Below, piece by piece: positions 35,644 to 44,308 of a stretch of 64,000 nucleotides of DNA (positions are counted from its first letter, which is position 1; each line of letters begins with the position of its first letter). The notes under the pieces were generated by a model that was not told the origin of the DNA, did not search any database, and saw nothing but the letters and a program-made list of their open reading frames with translations. The translations under genes were made by a program, and so were the position numbers. Source of the stretch: Sphingomonas psychrotolerans (GTDB lineage: Bacteria; Pseudomonadota; Alphaproteobacteria; Sphingomonadales; Sphingomonadaceae); NCBI RefSeq assembly GCF_002796605.1, contig NZ_CP024924.1, positions 1-64,000 of the forward strand. The letters are read 5' to 3'.

Positions 35644-35934
35644 TTACCCTGCCATCAGTCGAAGATAGGAGGGTGGTGTGGCCTTCATGCCGGTGAACCC
35701 GGCCGGAAGATGCCAATAAGCCATGTGAAGCAGCCAGGAAGCCGCCCGACCTGCCTTAGCCTTCTTCAATCCCCACCAACCGCCGCCCGCGAGCAACATG
35801 CCGAGAAGGATATGCTGAGACAGGATTCCCCAGACAAATGGGATCACCATCGCCAGGAATTCATCTAGCGTCCACAGCCCGATTAGCTCGGGATCGTCTA
35901 GATGAGACGGTATGACGTACTTGTCTGCGGCCAT
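35644..35934 (-). CDS. traL: conjugal transfer protein TraL
   Basis: The gene encodes 96 residues (F TraL has 91). YVIPSHLDDPELIGLWTLDE at the N-terminus is the family signature. Then come a hydrophobic region of about 28-50 and a short second one around 70. TraL (VirB3-like) is an inner-membrane protein next to the TraC ATPase. It lies 58 bases after the pilin gene and 1 base before traE. Confidence 0.93.
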   Translation of the reverse strand: MAADKYVIPSHLDDPELIGLWTLDEFLAMVIPFVWGILSQHILLGMLLAGGGWWGLKKAKAGRAASWLLHMAYWHLPAGFTGMKATPPSYLRLMAG

Positions 35935-35992
35935 TGCACCACCCTCCCCAAAAGCCGGCCGGATCTGCTATTCCGACCGACCGTCGGCCGTT

Positions 35993-36313
35993 TCAGATCG
36001 TCGCCGTGACGGTGGAGGTGACGATCGGAATGCCGGTGCCCGCGCCGACGCCGACGCCGACGGGGATCGCGATCTGGCCCATCGAGAAGCGCCCCGACGC
36101 GAGCGCGACGATGCCGCCGGCGAGCGACAGGACAGTGATGATCTTGCCGCCCGATCCCTCGAGGAAGTCGGTAAACTTCGTCAGCGCGGTGTCGAAGGTC
36201 GTGTCGGCCCCGGCGAACGCGGGACCGGCAAACATGAACAGAGCGAGCGCGAGTGCAATGAGGGCGAGGACCGCCAGCTCCGCACGACCGCTGTACTTGA
36301 GGACAGACTGCAT
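35993..36313 (-). CDS. traA: TraA-like pilin precursor
   Basis: The gene encodes 106 residues with a GAAGGG ribosome-binding site before the ATG. A long leader with a hydrophobic core (about 12-34, LAVLALIALALALFMF) ends near AGPAFAGA, a signal-peptidase-type cleavage region. The mature part of about 70 residues has two hydrophobic helices (KIITVLSLAGGIVALASG, then IAIPVGVGVGAGTGIP) joined by a short loop, the plan of F-type pilin. It is the first gene of the transfer operon. The promoter should lie in the 373-base gap upstream. Confidence 0.85.
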   Translation of the reverse strand: MQSVLKYSGRAELAVLALIALALALFMFAGPAFAGADTTFDTALTKFTDFLEGSGGKIITVLSLAGGIVALASGRFSMGQIAIPVGVGVGAGTGIPIVTSTVTATI

Positions 36314-36447
36314 GAGAGTTTCCCTTCAATCGGAACGCGATTGATCCCGCGCCCAAGAGAAAGGTGATCGCGCCGAACGACGGTCGGCAACCAAGTTTCC
36401 GGATCACGCGTTTCGACGATGGTTTTTTTCGGCGCTTCAAACCGCCC

Positions 36448-36530
36448 GCCCCGGATGACGGGGCGCGCCTCCCCGGATTTCGGGGCGAGCCGCCCCTTGC
36501 ATCGGGCCGCCGCGCCCTGCAGTTTAGGGC
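36448..36530. repeat. cluster of three short hairpins upstream of the pilin gene
   Basis: Inverted repeats in sequence are GCCCCG-GATGA-CGGGGC (36448-36464), CCCCG-GATTT-CGGGG (36471-36485) and GCCCT-N7-AGGGC (36514-36530). They lie in the 373-base gap between divergent traA and the gene at 36687, next to a run of seven T at 36423-36429. They may be transcription or transfer signals; nothing else in the gap looks like a gene. Confidence 0.45.
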
Positions 36531-36686
36531 AGGCTGCCCCAGGATTCGATAGTTGCGGGATAATTGAAGTTGTCGCCAAATCGGACTATTTTAGTACATC
36601 AGGATCGTGGATCGCCGAGCGAACCCGACCGGCCTGCCGGAAGCGACGTCAGCCGATCGGATGAAGAATTGTCTGGTGGAGGCGCA

Positions 36687-37148
36687 ATGACGGGAGACTC
36701 ACTCCGCTATACGCTGGATATATCCGAGCACCTGTTCCTGCTGACGACGGAAAGTCTTCGTCTGCGGTCCAACGAGGTGAAGCGTTACCAGACGCTTGCA
36801 AACCTGATCGACGACACGATCAGCATCGACACTCAGATTGATGATCACTCTGCCGAAACGATCCTCGAGCATTTGGCGGCCATTCCAACGGACGGCAATA
36901 TCCGGATCGACCTTCGCATCACGAAAACCAGCGCCGACAGCTTTGGAGAGGTCAAGCAGCGCCTTTCCGAAAAGCTCGGTTCAAATGTCAGCATCGGCGA
37001 TGCGCTCTCCGTTCTGCTGTTTCACTACGTTGTCGGGCAGAAGGCCACCCGCATACTTAACCGGCTCGGGCTGGACTCCGTAGAGGAAGGCACAAGACCA
37101 GCAACGAGCGATCAAGTGGCCCGCGAGAACGTCTTCCCCCTAAGATAG
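36687..37148 (+). CDS. hypothetical protein divergent from the transfer operon
   Basis: The gene encodes 153 residues from the ATG at 36687 with GGTGGAGG a few bases upstream. The N-terminal half is helical (EHLFLLTTESLRLRSNEV, YQTLANLIDD). The centre has IRIDLRITKTSADSFGEV, and the C-terminal helix-rich part (VSIGDALSVLLFHYVVGQKA) recalls a ribbon-helix-helix or plasmid regulatory protein. Its place facing traA suggests a regulator or relaxosome accessory, like traM or traY in F. This is inference; no family is recognised. Confidence 0.6.
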   Translation: MTGDSLRYTLDISEHLFLLTTESLRLRSNEVKRYQTLANLIDDTISIDTQIDDHSAETILEHLAAIPTDGNIRIDLRITKTSADSFGEVKQRLSEKLGSNVSIGDALSVLLFHYVVGQKATRILNRLGLDSVEEGTRPATSDQVARENVFPLR

Positions 37149-37251
37149 TTGCAGCCCCTCCTTGCTGCTCTTGGATAAGGGTTTGAAGAGCTTGCTAACT
37201 CAACATGTCTGTGGTTCGTTTGGAGAATGACGACAGAAGAGGGGCAACGGC

Positions 37252-37779
37252 TTGTCATCCCTTGCCAGAATCGAGGTCCAAGAGGACGGCTGTAGTTCCA
37301 CTAACAGCCGGCACCGGGACTTCATCCCGCTGATCCTGGAGGCGATGGCCGAACAAAACGTCGGTCAGCGCAAGCTGGCGCTCAAGTCTGGCATCAGCAA
37401 GACGCGGCTCGGGCTTCTGCTCCACAGCGATCCGGGCAAGCGGGCGACCATGTCGCTAATCGAATTCCAGCAGATCCTCGACTCTCTCGGCATCAACATC
37501 GTTCAGGCGATCATCGCGGTTGAAACGTTCCAGGACCAAGCCCTATTCCATGACGAGCGTTTCTCCACGTCGCTCGCGATGCTCACCGAGTTGTTCAAAG
37601 GCCTTCCCGGAATGCTCGTGTCCGCCCTCGACGAGATCGAAGGTATGGACGGAACGGAGGTCCGCAAGGAGTGGGCCGGCCCATTGCGACAGGCCGTCAT
37701 CGAGAAGCTGGTAAAGGAGGTGACGGCGGTAATGGCGCGGCGCGAGCACCTCACCCAGATTTCCAACCTCGGTCTGTAG
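37252..37779 (+). CDS. helix-turn-helix (XRE-like) regulator
   Basis: The gene encodes 175 residues; the start is a TTG at 37252 a few bases after GAGGGG, with an internal ATG at residue 32 as alternative. Residues about 26-75 are an XRE-like HTH: PLILEAMAEQNVGQRKLALK, then SGISKTRLGLLLH and MSLIEFQQILDSLG. The C-terminal about 90 residues are helical and may oligomerise. It follows the gene at 36687 on the same strand, divergent from traA, so control of the transfer operon is a reasonable guess. Confidence 0.75.
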   Translation: MSSLARIEVQEDGCSSTNSRHRDFIPLILEAMAEQNVGQRKLALKSGISKTRLGLLLHSDPGKRATMSLIEFQQILDSLGINIVQAIIAVETFQDQALFHDERFSTSLAMLTELFKGLPGMLVSALDEIEGMDGTEVRKEWAGPLRQAVIEKLVKEVTAVMARREHLTQISNLGL

Positions 37780-37817
37780 CGGAGGTCGGGCGTCAGCCGG
37801 GAGCGTCGCTGCACCCC

Positions 37818-38810
37818 TCAGTATGACGAGACGGTTGCCGTCCGACCGAAGGTCTGTGGCAGCGCCGGGGCCCCCGGGGCGGAGGCTGTTTGGATCGTCG
37901 CGACCCTCGATAGTCCGGCCAGTCTGCGCCAGTTCAAAAGCACGTTGTCGACGTAGGATTGGGTTTCGGCGATCCGCGGCAACATGCCATTCCGCACGCG
38001 GCCGGGACCGGCATTGTATGCCGCCAGCGCTAGGTGAACCTGGCCGAACTTGTCCAACTGCTGGCGGAGATAGCGAGCGCCGCCACGCAGGTTCTGCTCG
38101 ACATCGTAGCGATCGACCCCAAGCCCGACCGCGGTATCGGGCATCAACTGCGTAAGCCCGAACGCGTTCTTTGCCGAGATAACGTCCGCTTTGTATCGGC
38201 TTTCCCGAATGATCAGCGCGTCGAAAAGGCCGACTGGAATGCCATACTCACAGGCGATCGCGCTCATCATTCCGTAATAACCGAACCGCCGACCCTCGGC
38301 CTCTAGGCCGAGAAACCCGGAGGGCCGATAGCCGCCCGCCGCACAGCCCGGGACGAATCTGGTTGCCGCGGCAGTGAAGGCGAGTCCTCCCTGCATCCAG
38401 CGGGGGATGTTGATCGGCGGCGGCGGCAGTATGTAATTCGGCTGTTGGGAAGGTCCGATATCGGCGGTGCCGACGCGGGCGAACGGGTCCTGGTCGGCGG
38501 CGGCCCTCGGCGGCGGCGTTGTAGAAGACGCGAAGCTGTTGGCCATCTCGAACTCGACCCAGCGACGACTAAGGTCGTGGGTCCGGAAGGCCTCGGGAGT
38601 GGGCTCCGGCGCAATGGGGTTGTGCGAGGTTTCAGGACTGTCACCTTCGGTCGCCAAGCTGCCGTCTGCCGGCGTACGCGTCGGCAATCTGGTCGAATCC
38701 ATGACGATGAGCTGGACCGTCCTGGCCGACTGCGGCCGGCGTGCCTCAGCTGGTCCGGAGCAGGTAACCGCCAATGAGAGCGCCGCACATTCGAGCACAA
38801 TCGAGCGCAT
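37818..38810 (-). CDS. lytic transglycosylase (VirB1-like)
   Basis: The gene encodes 330 residues starting at the ATG at 38810. There is a probable signal peptide and a long Pro-rich region (residues 60-130). The SLT domain starts near residue 180: GIPVGLFDALIIRESRYKAD with the catalytic Glu in IRES, NAFGLTQLMPDTAVGLG, and LAAYNAGPGRVRNG. It opens peptidoglycan so the transfer machinery can cross the envelope; such enzymes are regular members of conjugation clusters. It is convergent with the HTH gene and divergent from the gene at 38823, with 12 bases between starts. Confidence 0.9.
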   Translation of the reverse strand: MRSIVLECAALSLAVTCSGPAEARRPQSARTVQLIVMDSTRLPTRTPADGSLATEGDSPETSHNPIAPEPTPEAFRTHDLSRRWVEFEMANSFASSTTPPPRAAADQDPFARVGTADIGPSQQPNYILPPPPINIPRWMQGGLAFTAAATRFVPGCAAGGYRPSGFLGLEAEGRRFGYYGMMSAIACEYGIPVGLFDALIIRESRYKADVISAKNAFGLTQLMPDTAVGLGVDRYDVEQNLRGGARYLRQQLDKFGQVHLALAAYNAGPGRVRNGMLPRIAETQSYVDNVLLNWRRLAGLSRVATIQTASAPGAPALPQTFGRTATVSSY

Positions 38811-38822
38811 TTTAGATCTCCG

Positions 38823-40202
38823 ATGCCTCCGTTTCGAAAAGTTGAGATCAAGCAGATTGAACTTGTCAATCCTGCGCGCTGGCGAAAGCATTGCTTTGGA
38901 TTGGCTGAGGCAGGCTCATTCATGTGGTTGATTGATCGCAATAGTGACGGGTTCAGCGCAGCCCGAATTCCACTCCCCGCCCTGCTCCATTCGGCGTTGG
39001 TGCGTTGGTACACGGGCGACGGCTCGAGGCGCGATGAAGAAGCCGGCATCCTGCTGGTGCAACAGGCCCGCATCGGCGAGAAATGGATCGCCTGCGATTG
39101 TCTTGGGAGCAGTTGCAAGCCCCCGATCCTCACCCCAGCCTTCCTGTCGGAAGCTGAGACATACTACCTACGCCGCCTGACAGGATCGCTTCGACCGGAG
39201 CATCTGTCCACTTGCCCGTTCTTTCGCGATCAGGCGACGAACCGGATTAGCCAAGTCCGCAGCCCCGATACCCCCGCCGATCCGCCGGGCGGCTATTTCG
39301 AGGTCTTGCGACCCGCTCCCGAGCAGCTCGCGCAACGGCCGGACGGCGAGAGCAATGACGATCGCACCCGCGCCGCATCAGTGCCGAGGCTCGCGCGCCT
39401 CCTCTGGCGTATGTTGGACGTTTCGGGTCTGGCCATTGCCCCGCCGATCCTTGACGAGCCAGCCGAACGTTCGATTGCCCAGGAATTCAGAGCGCTGAGT
39501 GCGGCGGCGGGGAAGCTCGAGATAGCGCCGGGGGTCGAACTCGGCCGCGCCCTGTGGACGCACGCCGACGCGCTTCACAGCCGACGCGCCTACGCTGTCA
39601 TCCGGAGCCTCGCGCGGGGCTGGCCGCGCGGCCACGCTCCTCAAGGGTTCCTCACGGTTTTCGCGCAAAAGGTAAGCGGGTCGACTATCTACCCCGCCGG
39701 CGCCGGACCCATCACTGTTGCTAACCGGGTTCAATCCCCGTCGGTGCGTGGCAACCCTGTCAAAGGGCCGTTCCTGGTTATCGTCGTCATCGGCGAATAC
39801 CCGGAAGCGCACGGCTATGCCCCGCTTCGCGCGTACGCTCAGCCCATATTTTCCGGCAACCGCTTTGTCCCGGTCGAGTCCGAGCTGGAACGCGGCGTGC
39901 TTCGGACGCTCTTCGACATTCGTTGGACGCTCCACCGGGACGGCATCGATGTTGCCATCGAGAAGCCTATCTTCGACCGCTTAACACCGCTTGGTTCCTG
40001 CCGACCCGATTTTCTGCTCGAGGCCAGATCGCGGAATACCGGCGAGATCAGGCGCCTCGTCGTCGAGGCGTCCGGGCTCCGACCATCGGACGCGGCCGCT
40101 CGCCGGCGATTGGCCCAGATCGCTCCGGTCGTCGCGCTCTCACCGAAGGATATTGAAACCGGGCAGGCCTGCTCGATGTTGGTAGATGCCCTGCGTGATT
40201 GA
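38823..40202 (+). CDS. large hypothetical plasmid protein with a possible nuclease-like C-terminus
   Basis: The gene encodes 459 residues with no signal peptide. Early Cys/His residues (ACDCLGSSCKPP near 93, HLSTCPFF near 131) suggest metal binding. The middle is helical. The C-terminal region (from about 365) has IEKPIFDRLTPLGSCRPDFL followed by RRLVVEASG, an Asp and then a Glu on a following strand, as in degenerate PD-(D/E)XK folds. It is divergent from the lytic transglycosylase. I do not recognise a named family. Confidence 0.6.
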   Translation: MPPFRKVEIKQIELVNPARWRKHCFGLAEAGSFMWLIDRNSDGFSAARIPLPALLHSALVRWYTGDGSRRDEEAGILLVQQARIGEKWIACDCLGSSCKPPILTPAFLSEAETYYLRRLTGSLRPEHLSTCPFFRDQATNRISQVRSPDTPADPPGGYFEVLRPAPEQLAQRPDGESNDDRTRAASVPRLARLLWRMLDVSGLAIAPPILDEPAERSIAQEFRALSAAAGKLEIAPGVELGRALWTHADALHSRRAYAVIRSLARGWPRGHAPQGFLTVFAQKVSGSTIYPAGAGPITVANRVQSPSVRGNPVKGPFLVIVVIGEYPEAHGYAPLRAYAQPIFSGNRFVPVESELERGVLRTLFDIRWTLHRDGIDVAIEKPIFDRLTPLGSCRPDFLLEARSRNTGEIRRLVVEASGLRPSDAAARRRLAQIAPVVALSPKDIETGQACSMLVDALRD

Positions 40203-40219
40203 CGGAGATGACGGCAGCC

Positions 40220-40489
40220 TCAGGCCCAGGACAAAGTGGCCGCGAAGGATCCTACAATCATCAATGTCACCGGGGTCGACAGCAGATATCGCTTTTGCCA
40301 ACGCCACCACGTCTTCGGCATGAAACGCACGACATCGCCGGCCGAACTCAATCCCGCCCAGGCCCGCTCGCGGTAAAGCTCAGTGACCGAAATTATGACC
40401 GAAACGATCACCGCGATCCCACAGCAGAGGCCAGTTGCCGCATAAATCGCCAGCCAGTTCGAAACTTCGATCGGTGACAGTGTTGCCAT
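40220..40489 (-). CDS. small two-helix membrane protein
   Basis: The gene encodes 89 residues from the ATG at 40489. Membrane segments are at about 14-36 (AIYAATGLCCGIAVIVSVII) and 72-88 (TPVTLMIVGSFAATLSW), with an aromatic-basic loop between (MPKTWWRWQKRYLL). The gene is convergent with the large hypothetical gene, ending 17 bases after it. Function unknown. Confidence 0.6.
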   Translation of the reverse strand: MATLSPIEVSNWLAIYAATGLCCGIAVIVSVIISVTELYRERAWAGLSSAGDVVRFMPKTWWRWQKRYLLSTPVTLMIVGSFAATLSWA

Positions 40490-40595
40490 GCGATAGCTCC
40501 GGTCGTGCGGTTTGCGCGGCGCACAGCATAGCCTGTCACGGCGCATTGCCCAAACGGACACATGAGCCAAATGGTTCACGCCGAACGGTGTTGCC

Positions 40596-41006
40596 TTACT
40601 TTAGCAATGCTCGGGCAACGTCGCCATAGTGCTGAGGATGTATGTGATCGTTCGTTGCAAATCGTCCAAGATCGATGGACTCGTCACCAAAGGCTACGGC
40701 GACCTTGTTGACCAAGGAGGCGACTTGGCGCGAATAGGGGAGCAGCCAGATCGCCCGCCGCGTTGTAATCGATGTCCTTATCTTAAAGAGGTTGTCGGCG
40801 AGTTTGGCCCCCGGACTATCGTTGGAGCCGATCGCAAGAATGGAAGCTCCATAGCGCTTGGCCGGCTTTCGCCACGCCAGAATTTGCGCTGCGGTGGCGC
40901 GTTCGGCGGCAATAACATCACAGCGGATTGCATACTGCGCGACGAGCGCTGTCGCAGTCCCAACCCCAGTGCTATCACCCAGTATCAGGCACTCGAACAT
41001 CGCCAT
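40596..41006 (-). CDS. small SGNH/GDSL-type hydrolase-like protein
   Basis: The gene encodes 136 residues. GDST at residues 10-13 is the nucleophile block. LAIGSND near residue 60 supplies the Gly and Asn of block III. DHIHPQHYGDVARALL near residue 119 supplies the D-x-x-H pair of block V. All SGNH catalytic elements are therefore present in a very short protein with no signal peptide. SGNH enzymes hydrolyse esters, including acylated sugars and lipids. Substrate unknown. About half the usual family length, so a minimal version. Confidence 0.75.
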   Translation of the reverse strand: MAMFECLILGDSTGVGTATALVAQYAIRCDVIAAERATAAQILAWRKPAKRYGASILAIGSNDSPGAKLADNLFKIRTSITTRRAIWLLPYSRQVASLVNKVAVAFGDESIDLGRFATNDHIHPQHYGDVARALLK

Positions 41007-41069
41007 ACCTCACAGTCATTCCGAGGACTACGTCTGTTCAGCTGGCTGCATCATCCGTGTCGCCCGGCC

Positions 41070-41342
41070 TCATTCACGAGGCTCAGGGGCAACGGAATCG
41101 ATGAACGCTTCAAGCAGCGAAAGATCGGCTTCAGCCATGATGTACGAATTACGGTCATCGGCGAAGAACCGTTGAAGACGCTCGTTCTCTGAAAGAATAG
41201 TCTCGCCATGCTCTTCATCGAACTGCTCTGGCCAATGGAGCTCGACAAAGCTCATCAGAGCTGACGCCGCCGCCGCCTCATCGTCGTGAATCGTGATGCT
41301 CTGAGTGCCTCGGAAAGTGGCCACTAGAACCGTGATGGTCAT
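41070..41342 (-). CDS. hypothetical acidic protein
   Basis: The gene encodes 90 residues: a beta-like start (ITVLVATFRGTQSITI), then two acidic helices (AAAASALMSFVELHWPEQF and ADLSLLEAFIDSVAP). No signal peptide or membrane segment. It ends 63 bases before the start of the SGNH gene on the same strand and may share its transcript. No family recognised. Confidence 0.55.
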   Translation of the reverse strand: MTITVLVATFRGTQSITIHDDEAAAASALMSFVELHWPEQFDEEHGETILSENERLQRFFADDRNSYIMAEADLSLLEAFIDSVAPEPRE

Positions 41343-42171
41343 GTCCAGCCTCGCTATAACTGTGGATTGACGTCGAGGCCGGACCCTGCCGTCTCGAGCC
41401 CGTCAGCAATCGAGCTCCCCGAGGAGGGCTATGGTTCTTGTTCGGCTGCATTTGCGTCGACGGGGCTAGCTCGCTGAACCAATCTTGCCGCGATCCTTGT
41501 CCTGTCAGCTTGTGGGCATAGGATAACTCGACGGACGATGCAGCGTCGGATCCCGGCACCATCTCGAAGCGGGCGTCACCCATCGTCTCTCTACGAGGCC
41601 CCGGGAGGATGCCCGGAAAAGGACAGACATCGTTGAACAGCGTTCGGTGTTTGCGCTCAAGGTAGCCATCAGCGCTACACCGGAACTTCATTGGGCTCAT
41701 GCAAGCAAAGTCACCATCGGAAGGCCGAAGGCGGCTTATCCGTCGTTCTAGCCCACAGTAAGGAAGCCGACGGAGTGACAACGACTGATGTCCTGATTGC
41801 CCGTGCCAGATCATTGATGGGACACTTCTTCGTTCGTTGAGGGGCGCAGCCCAGCGAGAAGGATAGTCTGTCAAGGGATGGATCGGAAGAGCTGCGGCGT
41901 TCCACTTCATGCAACACAGTTCAGCACTTCGCGGACCTAAGAAGCACTACCGCAGCCCATAGCTCTGGAGTAGGAGGTCGTGTGTCGTAGTGCATCGGGC
42001 GCGCACGCCAAGCAGGTCAATGCGGAGGGAGTCGATGTTCTATTCGGCTACGGGGTCGCGGCAACGTCCGAGAGTAGAGGTATTCGCTGCTATAAAGCTC
42101 TTCTGTCGGCGCCGCGTCATTGGCTAAGACTTACGGATGATCCGTGAACAGACTGCGGAATTGGCGGTGCC
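41343..42171. other. 829-base stretch without a convincing gene
   Basis: Open frames on the minus strand (up to about 210 codons, 41278-41910) lack a ribosome-binding site, have a composition unlike neighbouring genes and overlap the gene at 41342. I see no insertion-sequence ends. The only structured item is a 38-bp motif at 41897-41934 that recurs at 56989-57026. The stretch separates the plasmid-backbone-like genes from the metabolic region and may be a decayed junction. Confidence 0.5.
41897..41934. repeat. dispersed 38-bp motif, copy 1
   Basis: Both copies read GCGTTCCACTTCA-Y-GCAACACAGTT-NN-GCACTTC, with about 33 of 38 positions identical to the copy at 56989-57026 and the same orientation. 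It lies in a gene-free stretch. It may be a shared promoter/operator or a relic of a duplicated intergenic segment. Confidence 0.55.
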
Positions 42172-43098
42172 TCATTCACTGTTCTCCAGGATGCCCTCCA
42201 AACCTCGATCCCAATAGGGTTGTCCACCAAATCTGTTGACGAGCCAGTCCATGAAGATCCTCACCTTTGGTGCCAGTTCACGCGAACTCGGGTACAGCGC
42301 CCAAAGCGTCTGTGTCGAGACGAGCGGGTACTCGGGAAGGGCTGGTACTAGGGCGCCAGATCGAAGCTCGTCGGCCGCGCACCAGGTGGCCATAAGAGCG
42401 ATACCGAGCCCCGCACAGGCCGCATCTCTCACGGCACCGCCGTCATTGATCCGCACAGTTGGGGTCACGCGGTGCTGAATCCGCTCTCCCCCTTTTCCTC
42501 GGAAGGTCCAGAGATCGAGCGTGCCGACAACGAGGCAGGCGTGTTCTGCGAGGTCGTCGGGCGTGTTCGGACGCCCGTGGCGCTCTATATATTCCGGCGA
42601 TGCGACGAGCACCCGTTTATCTGGAGCGAGCCGCCGCGCGACGAAGGACGAGTCACTGAGTTCTGCATAGCGCACCGCCACATCGAAGGCACCTTCGACG
42701 AGATCGACAACGCTGTCCGAGATGCGCATGTCGAGCGCCAAATCGGGATATTGACTGCAGAAGTCGCGCAAACCTGGCACAATGTGCATGCGCGCGAAGG
42801 ATGCTGGAGCCGCCACCCTCAGGGTACCACGCGGTGCGGCTTGCTCCCGTCCGAGCGCGGCGCGAGCAGCCTCTGCTGCGTTCACGACGTGCTCTGCATG
42901 CGGCAGGAACGCAAGGCCATCCTCAGTCAAGGTCGCCTGCCGCGTTGTGCGGTGAAGAAGCCGAGCTCCAAGTTTTCTCTCGAGCGCCGCCAGTCTGGCG
43001 CTCGCCCCCGCCGGCGTAATGCTCAAATCGCGGGCCGCTGCGCTGATGCTCTGGAGCTGAGCGATGCGCACGAAGAGGTTCAGGTCGTTCACGTCCAT
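42172..43098 (-). CDS. LysR-family transcriptional regulator
   Basis: The gene encodes 308 residues. The N-terminal winged HTH is LNLFVRIAQLQSISAAARDL, SITPAGASARLAALERKLG and LLHRTTRQATLTEDG. The effector-binding domain follows with GTLRVAAPASFARMHIVP, FDVAVRYAELSDSSFVARRL and DAACAGLGIALMATW. It is divergent from the quinone-oxidoreductase-like gene at 43240, with a 141-base gap, the classical LysR arrangement. It probably controls that gene in response to a small ligand, perhaps a quinone or electrophile. Confidence 0.93.
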   Translation of the reverse strand: MDVNDLNLFVRIAQLQSISAAARDLSITPAGASARLAALERKLGARLLHRTTRQATLTEDGLAFLPHAEHVVNAAEAARAALGREQAAPRGTLRVAAPASFARMHIVPGLRDFCSQYPDLALDMRISDSVVDLVEGAFDVAVRYAELSDSSFVARRLAPDKRVLVASPEYIERHGRPNTPDDLAEHACLVVGTLDLWTFRGKGGERIQHRVTPTVRINDGGAVRDAACAGLGIALMATWCAADELRSGALVPALPEYPLVSTQTLWALYPSSRELAPKVRIFMDWLVNRFGGQPYWDRGLEGILENSE

Positions 43099-43239
43099 CG
43101 CGTCGCTTTCAATGTTTTATTGAAACTGATCCTAAATCAGGCCGACTACCGAGAGCAACCGGGCTAAACCAAATAGGCGACATCCAAACTGGGTCCCGGG
43201 CCATGAAGCCCGGCAACCTCTCCTCGAAAGGATATCGTG

Positions 43240-44229
43240 ATGACCAAGACCATGAAGGCAGCTGTCCTCACCCGCTTTGGCGGCCCGGACTCGTTCGAGC
43301 TCCGCGATGTCGCCGTGCCGGAAGTCGGCCCGCGCCAGGTGCGGGTGCGAGTGCACGCCACCGCCGTCAATCCGCTCGATTACCAGATTCGCCGCGGCGA
43401 CTATACAAACTATGTCCCGTTGCCCGCGATCATCGGCCATGACATCTCCGGCGTGATCGAAGAGCTTGGCTCGGACGTTCACGAGTTCGCGGTGGGCGAT
43501 GAAGTATATTACACACCAAAGATCTTCGGTGGCGCGGGCTCCTATGCCGAGCAGCATGTCGCCGATGTTGAGCTGGTCGGCCGCAAGCCCAAGAATCTCA
43601 CCCACCTTGAGGCGGCGAGCCTGACGCTGGTCGGCGGCACGGTCTGGGAAGCGTTCGTCCAGCGCGCGCAACTGCAGGCTGGGGAAACGATCCTGATACA
43701 CGGCGGCGCGGGCGGCGTCGGTACGATCGCCGTCCAGGTGGCCAAGGCGCTCGGTGCGCGGGTGATCACGACGGCGCTTGCTCGCGATCACGATTTCGTG
43801 CGCTCGCTCGGCGCGGACGAGGCGATCGACTTTACCGCGGAGGACTATGTGGAAGCGGTTGCCCGGTTGACCGACGGTGCGGGCGTGAACGTCATCTTTG
43901 ATACGATCGGCGGCGACACGCTCACGCGAAGCCCGCTTGCCCTAGCCGATGCCGGACGTGTGGTCAGCCTGGTCGATATCGCGCAGCCGCAGAACCTGAT
44001 CGAGGCCTGGGGCAAGAACGCGGCTTATCACTTCGTGTTCACTCGCCAGAACCGCGGCAAGCTCGACGCGCTCACTGACCTTGTCGAGCGCGGCTTGGTC
44101 AAGCCCGTGATCGGCGCCACCCTGCCGCTCGCGCGCATGGGCGAAGCGCATGAGCTGCTGGAAAACGGCTCGGCGCGAGGCCTGCGCGGTAAGGTCGTGA
44201 TCGACGTGTCTGGTGAAGCGGGCGCCTAG
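43240..44229 (+). CDS. zeta-crystallin-like NADPH:quinone oxidoreductase
   Basis: The gene encodes 329 residues, starting at the ATG at 43240 after GAAAGGA. It is a medium-chain dehydrogenase/reductase with GroES-like half ([36 protein letters not shown]) and a nucleotide-binding half ([21 protein letters not shown], the AxxGxxG-type motif). Catalytic-zinc ligands are missing, as expected for quinone oxidoreductases. It reduces quinones or enones with NADPH. Its closest relative visible is the gene at 51188, with roughly four of five residues the same. It may be regulated by the divergent LysR protein. Confidence 0.9.
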   Translation: MTKTMKAAVLTRFGGPDSFELRDVAVPEVGPRQVRVRVHATAVNPLDYQIRRGDYTNYVPLPAIIGHDISGVIEELGSDVHEFAVGDEVYYTPKIFGGAGSYAEQHVADVELVGRKPKNLTHLEAASLTLVGGTVWEAFVQRAQLQAGETILIHGGAGGVGTIAVQVAKALGARVITTALARDHDFVRSLGADEAIDFTAEDYVEAVARLTDGAGVNVIFDTIGGDTLTRSPLALADAGRVVSLVDIAQPQNLIEAWGKNAAYHFVFTRQNRGKLDALTDLVERGLVKPVIGATLPLARMGEAHELLENGSARGLRGKVVIDVSGEAGA

Positions 44230-44308
44230 CTCGCCGCCTGAGACGTCGCGTGGACGGCCGGGGGCCCCCTCCCCCTCCCCCGGCCGTCCACAACCAAAGG
44301 AAAGAGAG

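Noticed and set aside
41278..41910. Minus-strand frame of 210 codons in the gene-poor stretch
   Set aside because: It overlaps a better gene, has no ribosome-binding site, and its sequence has no regular secondary-structure pattern.
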